Below, in pieces: positions 1-9,017 of a stretch of DNA of 64,000 nt. A program made the position numbers and the translations under genes. Under the pieces are notes generated by a model that ran no database searches, was not told where the DNA came from, and worked only from the letters and a program-made list of their open reading frames with translations. The DNA comes from Agrobacterium genomosp. 13 str. CFBP 6927 (GTDB taxonomy: Bacteria; Pseudomonadota; Alphaproteobacteria; Rhizobiales; Rhizobiaceae), in contig LT009756.1 of NCBI GenBank assembly GCA_900012615.1, forward strand, positions 326,035 through 390,034, written 5' to 3'. How positions within the stretch are numbered: the stretch's first letter is position 1; every line of letters begins with the position of its first letter.

Positions 1-232
1 GATGTTCGTTGTGGTCACCACCTCGATCTCGGCTTTCAAGGTGTTCGAGACGGTCGCCGTGCTGACCAAGGGCCGCTCCGGTTCCGAAACACTGCTGTTC
101 GATCTCTATCTTGAGGGTTTCGAATATTCGAACACGGGTTATGCGGCGGCGCTGACCATTATCTTCCTCGCGATCGTGCTGATCCTGTCGATCGGCCAGA
201 CGCTGCATATGGACCGGAAGGTGCACTACTGA
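1..232 (+). CDS. ABC importer permease, C-terminal part (UgpA/MalF type)
   Basis: The gene enters from the left edge; only the last 76 residues are visible. They include a cytoplasmic stretch (STGLAFFK-like position occupied by SAFKVFETVAVLTKG) and a final membrane segment (residues ~48-67, AALTIIFLAIVLILSIG). This matches the end of MalF/UgpA-type permeases of solute ABC importers. Its TGA overlaps the ATG of the next permease by one base (TGATG), so the two are translationally coupled and should form the heterodimeric membrane channel. Substrate cannot be read from this fragment. Confidence 0.85.
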   Translation, partial: MFVVVTTSISAFKVFETVAVLTKGRSGSETLLFDLYLEGFEYSNTGYAAALTIIFLAIVLILSIGQTLHMDRKVHY

Positions 233-1053
233 TGGCCGCGCTCCGTAAATATCTCCCGCATCTCGTGCTCGCCCTCGGCGCATTCGTGATGCTCCTGCCG
301 TTCTACTGGATGATACTGACGTCGATCCGCTCGCCAGCAGAAATATTCAACGTCTCCCTGTGGCCGATCCCCGAGAAATTCGATGCGGTCGACAATTATG
401 CCCGGGCGGCCGGGCAGGTGCCGATGGCACGTTTCATGCTGAACGGCGTCATCGTCTGCTTCGGCATCCTCATCGTGCAGGTCCTGACATCGGTTCCCGC
501 GGCCTATGCGCTGGCGAAGCTCAGATTTCCGGGCCGCAAGCTTCTCCTGGGCCTCGTCATCGCCGCACTCTGCGTTCCAATTCAGGCTCTTGCGCTTCCG
601 CTTTTTGTCGGTCTGGCGAAAGCGGAGATGTTGAACACCTACTTCGCGATGATGATGCCGTTCTTCATCTCCGTCTTCGCCATCTTCCTGTTCAACCAGT
701 CCTTCCGCAGTTACCCGGACGAAATCATCGAGGCGGCGCGCATGGATGGTTTCTCGGAAATGGAGATCTGCTGGGGGCTGGTTCTGCGCGGCTCGCTGCC
801 CTCGCTCGCCGCTTTTTCGGTCTTCTCGCTCGTTGCCCACTGGAACGACCTTTATTGGCCGATGATCGTGGTTTCCGACACCAATCTGGCCCCGCCGCCG
901 CTTGGCATGATGTTCTTCGCCGATGTCGAATCCGGTGCGAATTACGGTGCGCTGATGGCGGGCGCCACACTGATTACCGCGCCGATGGTGCTGTGCTTCC
1001 TCCTCGCACGGCGGCATTTCATCGCCGGTATTACCATGACCGGCGTCAAGTGA
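232..1053 (+). CDS. ABC importer permease (UgpE/MalG type)
   Basis: 273 residues, the usual length of MalG/UgpE-type inner-membrane permeases. About six hydrophobic segments are visible, beginning with residues ~10-30. The cytoplasmic EAA loop that docks on the ATPase is present around residues 165-185 (EIIEAARMDGFSEMEICWG). It partners the preceding permease, whose stop it overlaps, and is followed 42 bases later by the binding protein. No ATPase gene is in the window, so it either lies upstream or is shared. Substrate is unknown: family assignment is firm, specificity is not. Confidence 0.92.
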   Translation: MAALRKYLPHLVLALGAFVMLLPFYWMILTSIRSPAEIFNVSLWPIPEKFDAVDNYARAAGQVPMARFMLNGVIVCFGILIVQVLTSVPAAYALAKLRFPGRKLLLGLVIAALCVPIQALALPLFVGLAKAEMLNTYFAMMMPFFISVFAIFLFNQSFRSYPDEIIEAARMDGFSEMEICWGLVLRGSLPSLAAFSVFSLVAHWNDLYWPMIVVSDTNLAPPPLGMMFFADVESGANYGALMAGATLITAPMVLCFLLARRHFIAGITMTGVK

Positions 1054-1095
1054 CGCCGTTCAGACTTCCTCCTCCCAACCTTTCTGGAGATTGAC

Positions 1096-2388
1096 ATGAA
1101 ACTCAACCGACGCGCCGTGATGGGCGGTCTGGCTCTTGGCATGGCTTTTGCGGGCCTCGCACAGCCGGTTCTCGCCAATGAAATCACGCTCAACGTTCTC
1201 TACAACCTGCCGGGCTTCACGAAATTCCATCAGCCGCTGGCCGATGAATTCATGAAGAAGAACCCGGACGTGAAGATCAACTTCCTCGCTCCGGCCGCCG
1301 GTTATAATGAAGGCCAGCAGCAGGTTCTGCGCTCCGCCGTAACTGGCAATCTGCCAGACGTATATTTCTCGGGTTACAACCTGACAGCGGAACTCGTTCA
1401 CACGCTCGCACCGCGCAACCAGATCACCGATCTCGGCCCGTTCATCCAGGCTGAAGGCGGTCAGGCCTTCCTCGACAAGAACTACAGCCCGAAGATGGCC
1501 GCCCTCGGCCAGATCGACGGCAAGCAGTACGGCCTGCCGGTCAACGCGTCCTCGCCGATCATCTATATCAACTCCGACCTCGTCACCAAGGCTGGCGGCG
1601 ACCCGGACAAGATGCCGACGACCTTTGCGGAACTCATTGCTCTCGCAAAGAAGATCAAGGCTCTTGACCCCAAGTTCGCCGGCATGAGCTACGACATCAA
1701 CGGCTGGCCGGATGACTGGTTGTGGCAGGCGCTCATCGTCGAACAGGGCGGCAAGCTCGTTGACGAGAAGGCCAAGACCGTTGGCTTCGACAACGAGATC
1801 GGCCTCAACGCCCTGAAAATGACCCGTCAGTTCGTCACCGAAGGTGGCCAGAACCTGCTCGACTGGGATCAGTCCCGCCAGCAGTTCGGTGCAGGCCTCA
1901 CCGGCTTCATCTTCTCGACCCCGGCTCACGTTCAGACGATTCAGGGCCTGGTCGGCGACCGCTTCAAGCTGAAGACCGCGACCTTCCCGCTCGACAACAA
2001 GGAAAAGGGCGGCGTTCCGACCGGTGGTAACTCTGCCGTTATCCTGACCCAGGAAAAGGCCAAGCAGGACGCTGCCTGGAAGTACCTGAAGTGGATCACC
2101 GGTCCGGAAGCCCAGAACACCATCGTTCGCATTACCGGTTACCTGCCGACCAACAAGCTGGCAACCGGCCCGGACTTCCTCGCTCCCTATTATGTCGAGA
2201 ACCCGAATGTGAAGACCGCTTCGCTTCAGGCTGACCGTTCCCTGCCCTGGGCCGGTTATCCGGGTGGCGATTCCGTCCGCATCTGGCGCACCCAGCGCGA
2301 CATCATCGGCACCGTCATGCGCGGTGAGGTGACGCCTGAAGCCGGTCTCAAGCAGATCGTCGAGCAGACCAACGCCCTGCTGAAATAA
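1096..2388 (+). CDS. ABC importer periplasmic substrate-binding protein (family 1)
   Basis: 430 residues. An N-terminal signal peptide is clear (MKLNRRAVMGGLALGMAFAG, cleavage near LANE). The mature protein has the extracellular solute-binding family 1 layout, with SSPIIYINSDLVTKAG and the C-terminal YLPTNK region typical of UgpB/MalE-like proteins. A CTGGAG ribosome site precedes the ATG. It follows two permeases and precedes a phosphodiesterase, so the ligand could be a sugar or a glycerophosphodiester-type compound; that is inference from neighbours only. A strong hairpin follows the stop. Confidence 0.9.
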   Translation: MKLNRRAVMGGLALGMAFAGLAQPVLANEITLNVLYNLPGFTKFHQPLADEFMKKNPDVKINFLAPAAGYNEGQQQVLRSAVTGNLPDVYFSGYNLTAELVHTLAPRNQITDLGPFIQAEGGQAFLDKNYSPKMAALGQIDGKQYGLPVNASSPIIYINSDLVTKAGGDPDKMPTTFAELIALAKKIKALDPKFAGMSYDINGWPDDWLWQALIVEQGGKLVDEKAKTVGFDNEIGLNALKMTRQFVTEGGQNLLDWDQSRQQFGAGLTGFIFSTPAHVQTIQGLVGDRFKLKTATFPLDNKEKGGVPTGGNSAVILTQEKAKQDAAWKYLKWITGPEAQNTIVRITGYLPTNKLATGPDFLAPYYVENPNVKTASLQADRSLPWAGYPGGDSVRIWRTQRDIIGTVMRGEVTPEAGLKQIVEQTNALLK

Positions 2389-2404
2389 GCAAAACCATCG
2401 AAAA

Positions 2405-2436
2405 GGCTGCGGGGAATCCGTTCCCGCAGCCATTTT
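2405..2436 (+). terminator. hairpin after the binding-protein gene
   Basis: GGCTGCGGG (2405-2413) pairs with CCCGCAGCC (2423-2431), followed by ATTTTG. It lies between the binding protein and the phosphodiesterase and probably gives partial termination, leaving the binding protein more abundant than the next gene. Confidence 0.6.
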
Positions 2437-2453
2437 GCGCAGAGAGACAGACT

Positions 2454-3254
2454 ATGAAGATCATCCAGATCACCGACACCCATCTCGTACCCCCCGGCAT
2501 CGCTGTAAACGGCGTCGACCCGGAAAAGCAGCTGCGCGCGACGGTGGCTGATATTGTCGAAAAACACGCCGATGCCGATCTTCTTGTCATGACGGGTGAT
2601 CTTTGCAACTACGGCGAGCCGGAAGCCTATCAACTACTGCGCGATATTCTTAGGCCCGTCTCAATCCCCGTACGGCTGATGCTCGGCAATCACGACCGCC
2701 GACCGGAATTCGTGACGGCTTTTCCGGAACAGCTGCGTGACGACAACGGCTATATCCAGTCCTTTATCGATACCGAATTCGGTCGCCTGCTGTTCCTCGA
2801 TAGCCATGAGCCCGATGTGATTGGCGGGATGTATGGCGCGGACCGTCTGACATGGCTGGACAGCGCACTTGAAGGCGCTGGCGACCTGCCGGTGACGGTT
2901 TTCATTCATCACCCGCCTATGGATTGCGGCATCCGGCATTTCGAAAACATCGGCATGCATGACGACGGCGCGGTCATGCGTCGCCTCGCCGCTCACAAGG
3001 CTGGCGTGCGCCACATTGTTTTTGGCCACATTCACGTCCCGATGGCGGGCACCAGCGCGGAAGGCATTGCCTATAGTTCCGGTCAGGCCTGCTCACATCG
3101 TTTCATCACCGATATCGAGGTTCTTGATCCGCTGTGGACGGGTGGCAACCCCTGTTACCGCATCATCAGCCTCGGTGCCTTCGGCTTGCGCGCCTATGAT
3201 GCCGAGGTGGGGCAGGTCGTACTCGGTCAGGCTCCGGTTTGTGAAGGCCCCTGA
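2454..3254 (+). CDS. metallophosphoesterase, class III cyclic/glycero-phosphodiesterase (CpdA/GpdQ-like)
   Basis: 266 residues, the size of CpdA and GpdQ. All metal-binding motifs of the calcineurin-like fold are seen in order: D8-T-H10, TGD (D49), GNHD (79-81), HHPP around residue 150 and GHIH near 190. The family hydrolyses 3',5'-cAMP or glycerophosphodiesters with a dinuclear metal site; sequence alone does not choose between them. There is no signal peptide, so it is cytoplasmic. It sits 65 bases after the importer's binding protein, which suggests it processes the imported compound; this is inference. The C-terminal ~60 residues resemble the GpdQ cap region in length. Confidence 0.85.
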   Translation: MKIIQITDTHLVPPGIAVNGVDPEKQLRATVADIVEKHADADLLVMTGDLCNYGEPEAYQLLRDILRPVSIPVRLMLGNHDRRPEFVTAFPEQLRDDNGYIQSFIDTEFGRLLFLDSHEPDVIGGMYGADRLTWLDSALEGAGDLPVTVFIHHPPMDCGIRHFENIGMHDDGAVMRRLAAHKAGVRHIVFGHIHVPMAGTSAEGIAYSSGQACSHRFITDIEVLDPLWTGGNPCYRIISLGAFGLRAYDAEVGQVVLGQAPVCEGP

Positions 3255-3270
3255 TCCTGGCCGATATCCA

Positions 3271-3296
3271 CGATGAGGCGCAGATGCGCCTCATCG
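3271..3296. terminator. perfect inverted repeat after the phosphodiesterase
   Basis: CGATGAGGCGC (3271-3281) and GCGCCTCATCG (3286-3296) form an 11-bp stem with a 4-base loop, 17 bases after the stop codon. No T-run follows, so it may be a Rho-assisted end or an RNA-stabilising hairpin. Confidence 0.45.
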
Positions 3297-3535
3297 CCCG
3301 CAGCAGAATACGGCAGTGTTTTCGCCGACAGGCCTCGACGCTGCAAAAACCCCGCTGCCTGTCGCGCCTATGCGCCACTTGCGGTTTGTTGAGCAGGATT
3401 TGATGCGTCAAGGCCATAGTCCCGCTCGCACCCTTGATCTATGTCAGTTTCATCGTTGAAAGTACGCGCCATAGTCACCGGAGAGGTGGCAAGTCTGGTG
3501 ACGTGCCATCGTGAGTGCAGATCATGGAGAAGTGC

Positions 3536-5032
3536 ATGCTTGAAAAGCGTATCCGCAACGCGTCCCTCTTGAACCGGATCGTCAGCGCCGAAGAGGCCGC
3601 CAGCCTCATTCAGGATGGCATGACGGTTGGCATGAGCGGTTTTACGCGGGCAGGCGAAGCGAAGGCGGTGCCGCTGGCCTTGGCCGAACGCGCCAAGACG
3701 AACCCCATGAAAATCACCCTGATGACCGGCGCGTCGCTTGGCAACGATCTCGACAAGACCATGGTCGAGGCCGGCATGCTGGCGCGCCGCATGCCGTTCC
3801 AGTCCGATCCGGCTTTGCGCAAGGCGATCAATGACGGCCGGGTGATGTTCATCGACCAGCATCTTTCAGAAACGGTCGAGCAATTGCGCGGCGGCCAGAT
3901 TCACGGGGTGGATATCGCCATCGTCGAAGCGGTGGCGATTACGGCGGATGGTGGCATCGTGCCCACGACATCCGTCGGCAATTCGGCAAGCTTCGCCATT
4001 CTGGCCGACAAGGTCATCGTCGAGATCAACCTGTCGCAGCCCGAGGTGCTGGAGGGGCTGCACGACATTTTCATCCCTGCCAAACGCCCCACCCGCATGC
4101 CCATTCCGGTGGTGGCAACGGATAGCCGTGTTGGCCTGCCCTTCATTCCGGTGCCGCCGGAGAAAATCGCCGCCATCGTTCTCAGCGACAAGAGCGACAG
4201 TTTTTCCACGGTGCTGCCGCCGGATGACGAGACCAAGGCCATTGCCGGCCATCTCACCGAGTTCCTGCTGAACGAGGTGCGTCACGGCCGCATGACCCAT
4301 GAACTCCAGCCGCTCCAGGCCGGCATCGGCACCATAGCCAATGCCGTGATGCATGGTTTCATCGATACGCCGTTTCACGATCTCAAAATGTATTCGGAGG
4401 TCCTGCAGGATTCGACTTTCGAGCTTTTCGACGCAGGCAAGCTGGTTTTCGCCTCCGGTTCGTCGATCACACTCTCCTCGGCCATGAATGAACGGGTCAT
4501 GCCGCGACTGGCAGATTACAAGAGCAGGCTGATCCTGCGCCCGCAGGAGGTGAGCAACCACCCGGAGGTGATCCGTCGCCTCGGCATCATCGGTATCAAT
4601 ACGGCGCTGGAATTCGATATTTACGGAAACGTCAATTCCACCCATGTCGGTGGAACCCATATGATGAACGGCATCGGTGGCTCGGGAGATTTCGCCCGCA
4701 ATGCCTATATGTCGATCTTCGTCACCAAATCGATCGCCAAGGGCGGCGCCATTTCCAGCGTCGTGCCGATGGTCAGCCATGTCGATCATACCGAACATGA
4801 TGTGGATATTCTGGTCACGGAGATCGGGCTTGCCGATCTGCGCGGCCTCGCCCCACGCGAACGCGCAGCGGTCATTATCGCCAATTGTGTGCATCCTGAC
4901 TACCGTGATGCGCTGACGGATTATTACCAGCGGGCGGTGGCGCGGGGTGGGCACACGCCGCATCTCATCGAAGAGGCGCTCTCCTGGCATAAAGCGCTGC
5001 GGGAAAAGGGCACGATGCTGTCGCTGCAATAG
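3536..5032 (+). CDS. acetyl-CoA hydrolase/transferase family (succinyl-CoA:acetate CoA-transferase-like)
   Basis: 498 residues from ATG 3536, chosen because GGAGAAG lies at 3526-3532; in-frame GTG 3515 and ATG 3524 are weaker. Two CoA-transferase domains are visible. The N-terminal domain contains MSGFTRAGEAKAVP, the C-terminal one KMYSEVLQD, where the Glu is the expected catalytic residue forming the glutamyl-CoA thioester, and the glycine loop GIGGSGDFARNA. Enzymes of this family move CoA between succinyl-CoA or propionyl-CoA and acetate, or hydrolyse acetyl-CoA. The exact donor cannot be read. The gene stands alone, with 281 bases before it and 181 after it. Confidence 0.85.
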   Translation: MLEKRIRNASLLNRIVSAEEAASLIQDGMTVGMSGFTRAGEAKAVPLALAERAKTNPMKITLMTGASLGNDLDKTMVEAGMLARRMPFQSDPALRKAINDGRVMFIDQHLSETVEQLRGGQIHGVDIAIVEAVAITADGGIVPTTSVGNSASFAILADKVIVEINLSQPEVLEGLHDIFIPAKRPTRMPIPVVATDSRVGLPFIPVPPEKIAAIVLSDKSDSFSTVLPPDDETKAIAGHLTEFLLNEVRHGRMTHELQPLQAGIGTIANAVMHGFIDTPFHDLKMYSEVLQDSTFELFDAGKLVFASGSSITLSSAMNERVMPRLADYKSRLILRPQEVSNHPEVIRRLGIIGINTALEFDIYGNVNSTHVGGTHMMNGIGGSGDFARNAYMSIFVTKSIAKGGAISSVVPMVSHVDHTEHDVDILVTEIGLADLRGLAPRERAAVIIANCVHPDYRDALTDYYQRAVARGGHTPHLIEEALSWHKALREKGTMLSLQ

Positions 5033-5213
5033 GCTTGTGAGGGTTCTCCGACTGCCGGTTCAATCGTCCGGCAATTGGGTCCGTTTGGACACACCGGTTG
5101 GGGAAAGTGTCGCCGCTTTGCTTAGCTGCTGGCGCGGCAGTTCCGCCTCCGGTAGAAAATCCTCTCCAACCGGCTGCTATTCGGCTGCTTCTGGGTTGTA
5201 GGAGAGTGATGTG

Positions 5214-6536
5214 ATGCCCATTCGCTTCGTGGCCGTAATCGCCATTGTCGCCCTGCTTGCCGGGTGTGGCGGGCGTCCGATCGGTGTCATGACGCCGACC
5301 GGGCAGACCGTAGCGGGGACAACGCCGGTCAATCTGCTGGTTGCCACGACGCGTGCGCCATCGGAAAACGCCGCCGTGCTTTTCGGCGGTGAGCGTGGAA
5401 CGGGCTTGAAGGTCGATGCCGTCACCATTTCCATTCCGCCCAATGCCAACCGTAAGGTCGGGCAGGTGCAATGGCCGAAAAAGCTGCCGCCGAACCCGCT
5501 GAAGGATTTCACCACGGTGGCGGTGGAGCCAATTCGCTCCGAAGCCGAAACAAGAAGCTGGATCAGCAAACACATCCAGAAGGACCGCCGCGTGCTGGTT
5601 TTCGTGCACGGTTTCAATAATCGTTACGAAGAATCCGTCTATCGCTTCGCCCAGATCGTCCATGATTCCGGCACGGATGTCGTTCCGGTGGTCTTCACCT
5701 GGCCGTCGCGGGCGAGCATTTTCGACTATAATTACGACAAGGAAAGCACCAACTACTCCCGTGATGCGCTGGAAGAGATGCTGACACGTCTCGCCAAGGA
5801 CAAGTCCATCGGCGAGGTCACTGTCATGGCCCACTCCATGGGCACCTGGCTTGCGGTGGAGGCGCTGCGCCAGATGGCCATCCGCAATGGCCGCGTCGAC
5901 CCGAAGATCAGCAACGTCATTCTGGCCGCGCCCGATCTCGATGTCGACGTGTTCAGCCGGCAATTCACAAGCCTCGGCAAGACGCCGCCGAAATTTACCC
6001 TGTTCGTCTCTCAGGATGACCGCGCGCTCAGCCTGTCGCGCCGTATCTCCGGCAATGTTGACCGGCTGGGGCAGATCGACCCATCGGTCGAGCCCTATCG
6101 CAGCCAGCTGGAAAAAGCCGGGATTACCGTTCTGGATTTGACCAAGCTGCAATCCGGCGACCGCCTGAACCATGGCAAATTTGCCGAAAGCCCTGAAGTT
6201 GTCCGCCTGATCGGTGACCGCCTTATCGCCGGGCAGACGGTGACGGATTCCGATGTCGGTCTGGGTGAGGCGCTGGGTGCCGTCAGCATCGGGGCTGCGC
6301 AAACCGTCGGAACGGCGGCGAGCGTCGTGGTCAGCGCGCCGATTGCGGTGTTCGATCCGCGCACGCGTGAAAATTACGGCAGGCAGGTGGAACGGCTCGG
6401 CCGCTCCGTGGAAAACACCGTCGGATCGGTGGGCGATACGGCCGGTTCCGTGGTGGACGATCAGGCTGTTCAGTCGTCGAGAGTGAATTGCGAGGCGACC
6501 GCCAACCGAAATCGGGCGGAATGCCGTAGCCGCTAA
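5214..6536 (+). CDS. alpha/beta-hydrolase lipoprotein (DUF900-type esterase)
   Basis: About 440 residues. ATG 5214 is preferred (GGAGAG at 5201-5206); GTG 5211 is the alternative. The N-terminus is a lipoprotein signal, IAIVALLAGC, so the mature protein is lipid-anchored. The hydrolase core has VLVFVHGFNN and the nucleophile elbow MAHSMGTW (Ser near residue 208), and a late His in the RLNHGK segment could complete the triad. These features match DUF900 / YjfP-like 'esterase of unknown function' proteins common in Rhizobiales. The C-terminal ~90 residues are Ala/Val/Gly-rich and low in complexity, ending in a Cys-containing tail (CEATANRNRAECRSR). Substrate unknown. Confidence 0.8.
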   Translation: MPIRFVAVIAIVALLAGCGGRPIGVMTPTGQTVAGTTPVNLLVATTRAPSENAAVLFGGERGTGLKVDAVTISIPPNANRKVGQVQWPKKLPPNPLKDFTTVAVEPIRSEAETRSWISKHIQKDRRVLVFVHGFNNRYEESVYRFAQIVHDSGTDVVPVVFTWPSRASIFDYNYDKESTNYSRDALEEMLTRLAKDKSIGEVTVMAHSMGTWLAVEALRQMAIRNGRVDPKISNVILAAPDLDVDVFSRQFTSLGKTPPKFTLFVSQDDRALSLSRRISGNVDRLGQIDPSVEPYRSQLEKAGITVLDLTKLQSGDRLNHGKFAESPEVVRLIGDRLIAGQTVTDSDVGLGEALGAVSIGAAQTVGTAASVVVSAPIAVFDPRTRENYGRQVERLGRSVENTVGSVGDTAGSVVDDQAVQSSRVNCEATANRNRAECRSR

Positions 6537-6550
6537 ATCGTGATTAAAGG

Positions 6551-6583
6551 GCGGCTTCGAACTTTCCGCGTTTTCGAAGCCGC
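6551..6583. terminator. inverted repeat after the lipoprotein esterase
   Basis: GCGGCTTCGAA (6551-6561) and TTCGAAGCCGC (6573-6583) are perfect 11-bp arms, 14 bases past the stop codon. No long T-run follows. It probably ends the esterase transcript. A short palindrome TTGTATACAG at 6596-6605 follows and may be part of the promoter/operator of the next gene. Confidence 0.5.
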
Positions 6584-6661
6584 ACCCTCGCAGATTTGTA
6601 TACAGCTTGTATTTTTATCTGTATGGTCGGGTCAACAACCCAACTTCCGGAGTAGACCCCC

Positions 6662-7699
6662 ATGCGTTGGAAACGCACCCTCCAGCTTCTCGATGTTCAT
6701 TGCGAAGGCGAAATCGGCCGTGTCGTCACCGGCGGCGCGCCGAAAATTCCCGGCAACACGGTGGCCGAACAGCTTCACTGGATGAATACCGATCCGCAGG
6801 GCGAGGCGCTTCGTCGCTTCCTGACGCTGGAGCCGCGCGGCACGCCGATGGGGTCGGTCAATCTTCTCCTGCCGCCGAAGCACCCGGATGCGCACGCGGC
6901 CTTTGTCATTCTCCAGCCGGATCAGGCGCATGCCAGCTCCGGTTCCAATTCCATCTGCGCGACGACGGCGCTTCTGGAAAGCGGCATGGTGGAAATGCAG
7001 GAACCGGAAACCGTCATCATCCTCGAAACGGCGGCCGGTCTGGTCAAGGCCACGGCCACCTGCCGCGATGGCCGTTGCGAAAAGGTCAAACTGACCATGG
7101 TGCCGTCCTTCGTGCATGAGCTGGATGTCAGTATCGACACGCCCGAATGGGGCAGGGTGACGATGGATATTTCCTATGGTGGCATCTTTTATGCTCTCGT
7201 CGATGTCCGCCAGATTGGCCTGACGATCGAAAAGGCCAATGCGGCCAAACTGGTCTCGGCGGGCATGATCCTGAAAGATCTGGTCAACCGAGAAATGACC
7301 GTCGTTCATCCAGAAATCCCGGCCATTTCCGGCGTTGCCTATGTCATGTTCCGCGATGTGGATGCGGATGGCTCCATCCGCACCTGCACCACCATGTGGC
7401 CGGGCCGGGCGGATCGTTCGCCCTGCGGCACCGGTAATTCCGCCAATCTCGCCACGCTTTATGCGCGCGGCAGGGTGAAGGTGGGAGACGAGTATAAATC
7501 CCGCTCGATCATCGGTTCGGAATTCGATGTCGGCCTTTCCGCCGTCACCGAAGTGGCAGGTCGCCCGGCTGTTATTCCCACCATTGCCGGGCGCGGTTTC
7601 ACCTTCGGCCTGCATCAGGTGGGTCTCGATCCCTTCGATCCTCTGGCCGATGGTTTCGCCATGACGGACGTATGGGGCCCGGAAGCGGGCAACATCTGA
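6662..7699 (+). CDS. proline racemase superfamily enzyme, Ser/Cys type (likely hydroxyproline dehydratase or epimerase)
   Basis: 345 residues with the proline-racemase fold motifs. In true racemases two cysteines act as acid and base. Here the second is kept (C255 in SPCGTGNSA), but the first position is Ser93 in SSGSNSIC, and the usual following His is also Ser. Ser/Cys or Thr/Cys pairs are known in trans-3-hydroxy-L-proline dehydratases and some epimerases, so a simple proline racemase is unlikely. MDISYGGIFYALVD and GFTFGL are further family signatures. GGAG lies just before ATG 6662. The upstream TTGTATACAG palindrome fits a GntR-type site. No transporter or other hydroxyproline genes lie beside it. 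Confidence 0.85.
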   Translation: MRWKRTLQLLDVHCEGEIGRVVTGGAPKIPGNTVAEQLHWMNTDPQGEALRRFLTLEPRGTPMGSVNLLLPPKHPDAHAAFVILQPDQAHASSGSNSICATTALLESGMVEMQEPETVIILETAAGLVKATATCRDGRCEKVKLTMVPSFVHELDVSIDTPEWGRVTMDISYGGIFYALVDVRQIGLTIEKANAAKLVSAGMILKDLVNREMTVVHPEIPAISGVAYVMFRDVDADGSIRTCTTMWPGRADRSPCGTGNSANLATLYARGRVKVGDEYKSRSIIGSEFDVGLSAVTEVAGRPAVIPTIAGRGFTFGLHQVGLDPFDPLADGFAMTDVWGPEAGNI

Positions 7700-7724
7700 G
7701 GCATGCTTTAAAAAAATGACATTT

Positions 7725-7756
7725 ACAGCCGCCCGATGGACTTTGGCGGCTGTTTT
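7725..7756 (+). terminator. Rho-independent terminator after the racemase-family gene
   Basis: ACAGCCGCC (7725-7733) pairs with GGCGGCTGT (7745-7753), followed by TTT. It separates the racemase-like gene from pyrC. Confidence 0.7.
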
Positions 7757-7812
7757 CCCGCGGCAAAAGATGCTAAGCGGGCGCCAATTCCGTCATGCTC
7801 CGAGGTATCCCG

Positions 7813-8850
7813 ATGAAGTCGCTCACCCTGCGCCGCCCTGATGACTGGCACCTGCACCTGCGTGATGGGGCAATGCTGGAAGGGGTGATCGGGGATACGA
7901 GCCGCCATTTCGCCCGCGCCATCATCATGCCGAACCTGGTGCCGCCGGTCGTCACCACGGCCGATGCCCGCGCCTATCGCGAACGCATCGTCAAGGCCAT
8001 TCCCGCGGGTGATCGTTTCGAGCCGCTTATGACCCTCTATCTCACCGAGGACACGCAGGCCGACGATGTGGAAGAGGGCAAAAAAAGCGGTCTCATCACT
8101 GCCGTAAAGCTCTACCCGGCCGGTGCGACCACCAACTCCCATGGCGGTGTGCGCGATTTCAACAAGGCCATGCCGGTTCTGGAGCGCATGGCGAAGATCG
8201 GCCTGCCGCTTTGCGTGCATGGTGAGGTGACGACGCCGGAAGTCGATATTTTCGACCGCGAGAAGGTGTTCATCGATACGGTTCTGGAGCCTCTGCGCCA
8301 GCGCCTGCCGGAACTCAAGGTGACGATGGAGCACATCACCACCCGCGACGGCGTGGACTATATCAAGTCGTCCAAAGCCAACCTCGCCGGTTCGATCACC
8401 ACCCACCATCTCATCATCAACCGTAACGCCATTCTCGTTGGCGGTATCAAGCCGCATTATTATTGCCTGCCCGTCGCCAAGCGCGAAGAGCACCGGCTGG
8501 CGCTGCGGGCTGCGGCGACTTCGGGCGATGCGCGCTTCTTCCTCGGCACGGATTCCGCCCCGCATGTGGATCCGCTGAAGGAATGCGCCTGCGGCTGCGC
8601 CGGCATCTATACCTCCATCAACACCATGAGCTGTCTCGCCCACGTCTTCGAGGATGAAAACGCCCTCGACAGGCTGGAAGCCTTCGCATCGCTCAACGGC
8701 CCGGCCTGGTATGGTCTTGCGCCGAACGAGGAAACCATCACGCTGGTCAAGCGCGAGGAAGCGGTGGCCTTTCCTGAAAAAATCGAGACGGGTGCCGGGC
8801 CCGTTACCGTGTTCGATCCGATGTTCCCGCTCCATTGGGATGTGAGTTGA
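7813..8850 (+). CDS. pyrC: dihydroorotase, class II
   Basis: 345 residues from ATG 7813, favoured by GAGG at 7801-7804; an upstream in-frame ATG at 7795 lacks a ribosome site. The first zinc ligands are in [23 protein letters not shown] contains the lysine that becomes carboxylated, VHGEV and EHITT supply further ligands, and GTDSAPH carries the catalytic Asp. It closes N-carbamoyl-aspartate to dihydroorotate in pyrimidine synthesis in the cytoplasm. Length equals the E. coli PyrC type. pyrE follows on the same strand after a terminator, so the two are adjacent but probably transcribed separately. Confidence 0.97.
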   Translation: MKSLTLRRPDDWHLHLRDGAMLEGVIGDTSRHFARAIIMPNLVPPVVTTADARAYRERIVKAIPAGDRFEPLMTLYLTEDTQADDVEEGKKSGLITAVKLYPAGATTNSHGGVRDFNKAMPVLERMAKIGLPLCVHGEVTTPEVDIFDREKVFIDTVLEPLRQRLPELKVTMEHITTRDGVDYIKSSKANLAGSITTHHLIINRNAILVGGIKPHYYCLPVAKREEHRLALRAAATSGDARFFLGTDSAPHVDPLKECACGCAGIYTSINTMSCLAHVFEDENALDRLEAFASLNGPAWYGLAPNEETITLVKREEAVAFPEKIETGAGPVTVFDPMFPLHWDVS

Positions 8851-8859
8851 TTTTTTAGT

Positions 8860-8885
8860 AACCGCCGGCACTGCCGGCGGTTTTG
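8860..8885 (+). terminator. Rho-independent terminator of pyrC
   Basis: ACCGCCGGC (8861-8869), loop ACT, GCCGGCGGT (8873-8881), then TTTGTT. It begins 11 bases after the pyrC stop codon. Confidence 0.85.
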
Positions 8886-9017
8886 TTATGGTCCCCAGGC
8901 ATTCGCCCTTCGATGCCGCCTGCGGATGCCTGCAATGCTGAACCGAGACGTTGTGCTTTCCGAAAACCGATCCGGGTTTTCGGAGCGATAAACCAAGGCC
9001 GAAAAAGGAGAACGCCT

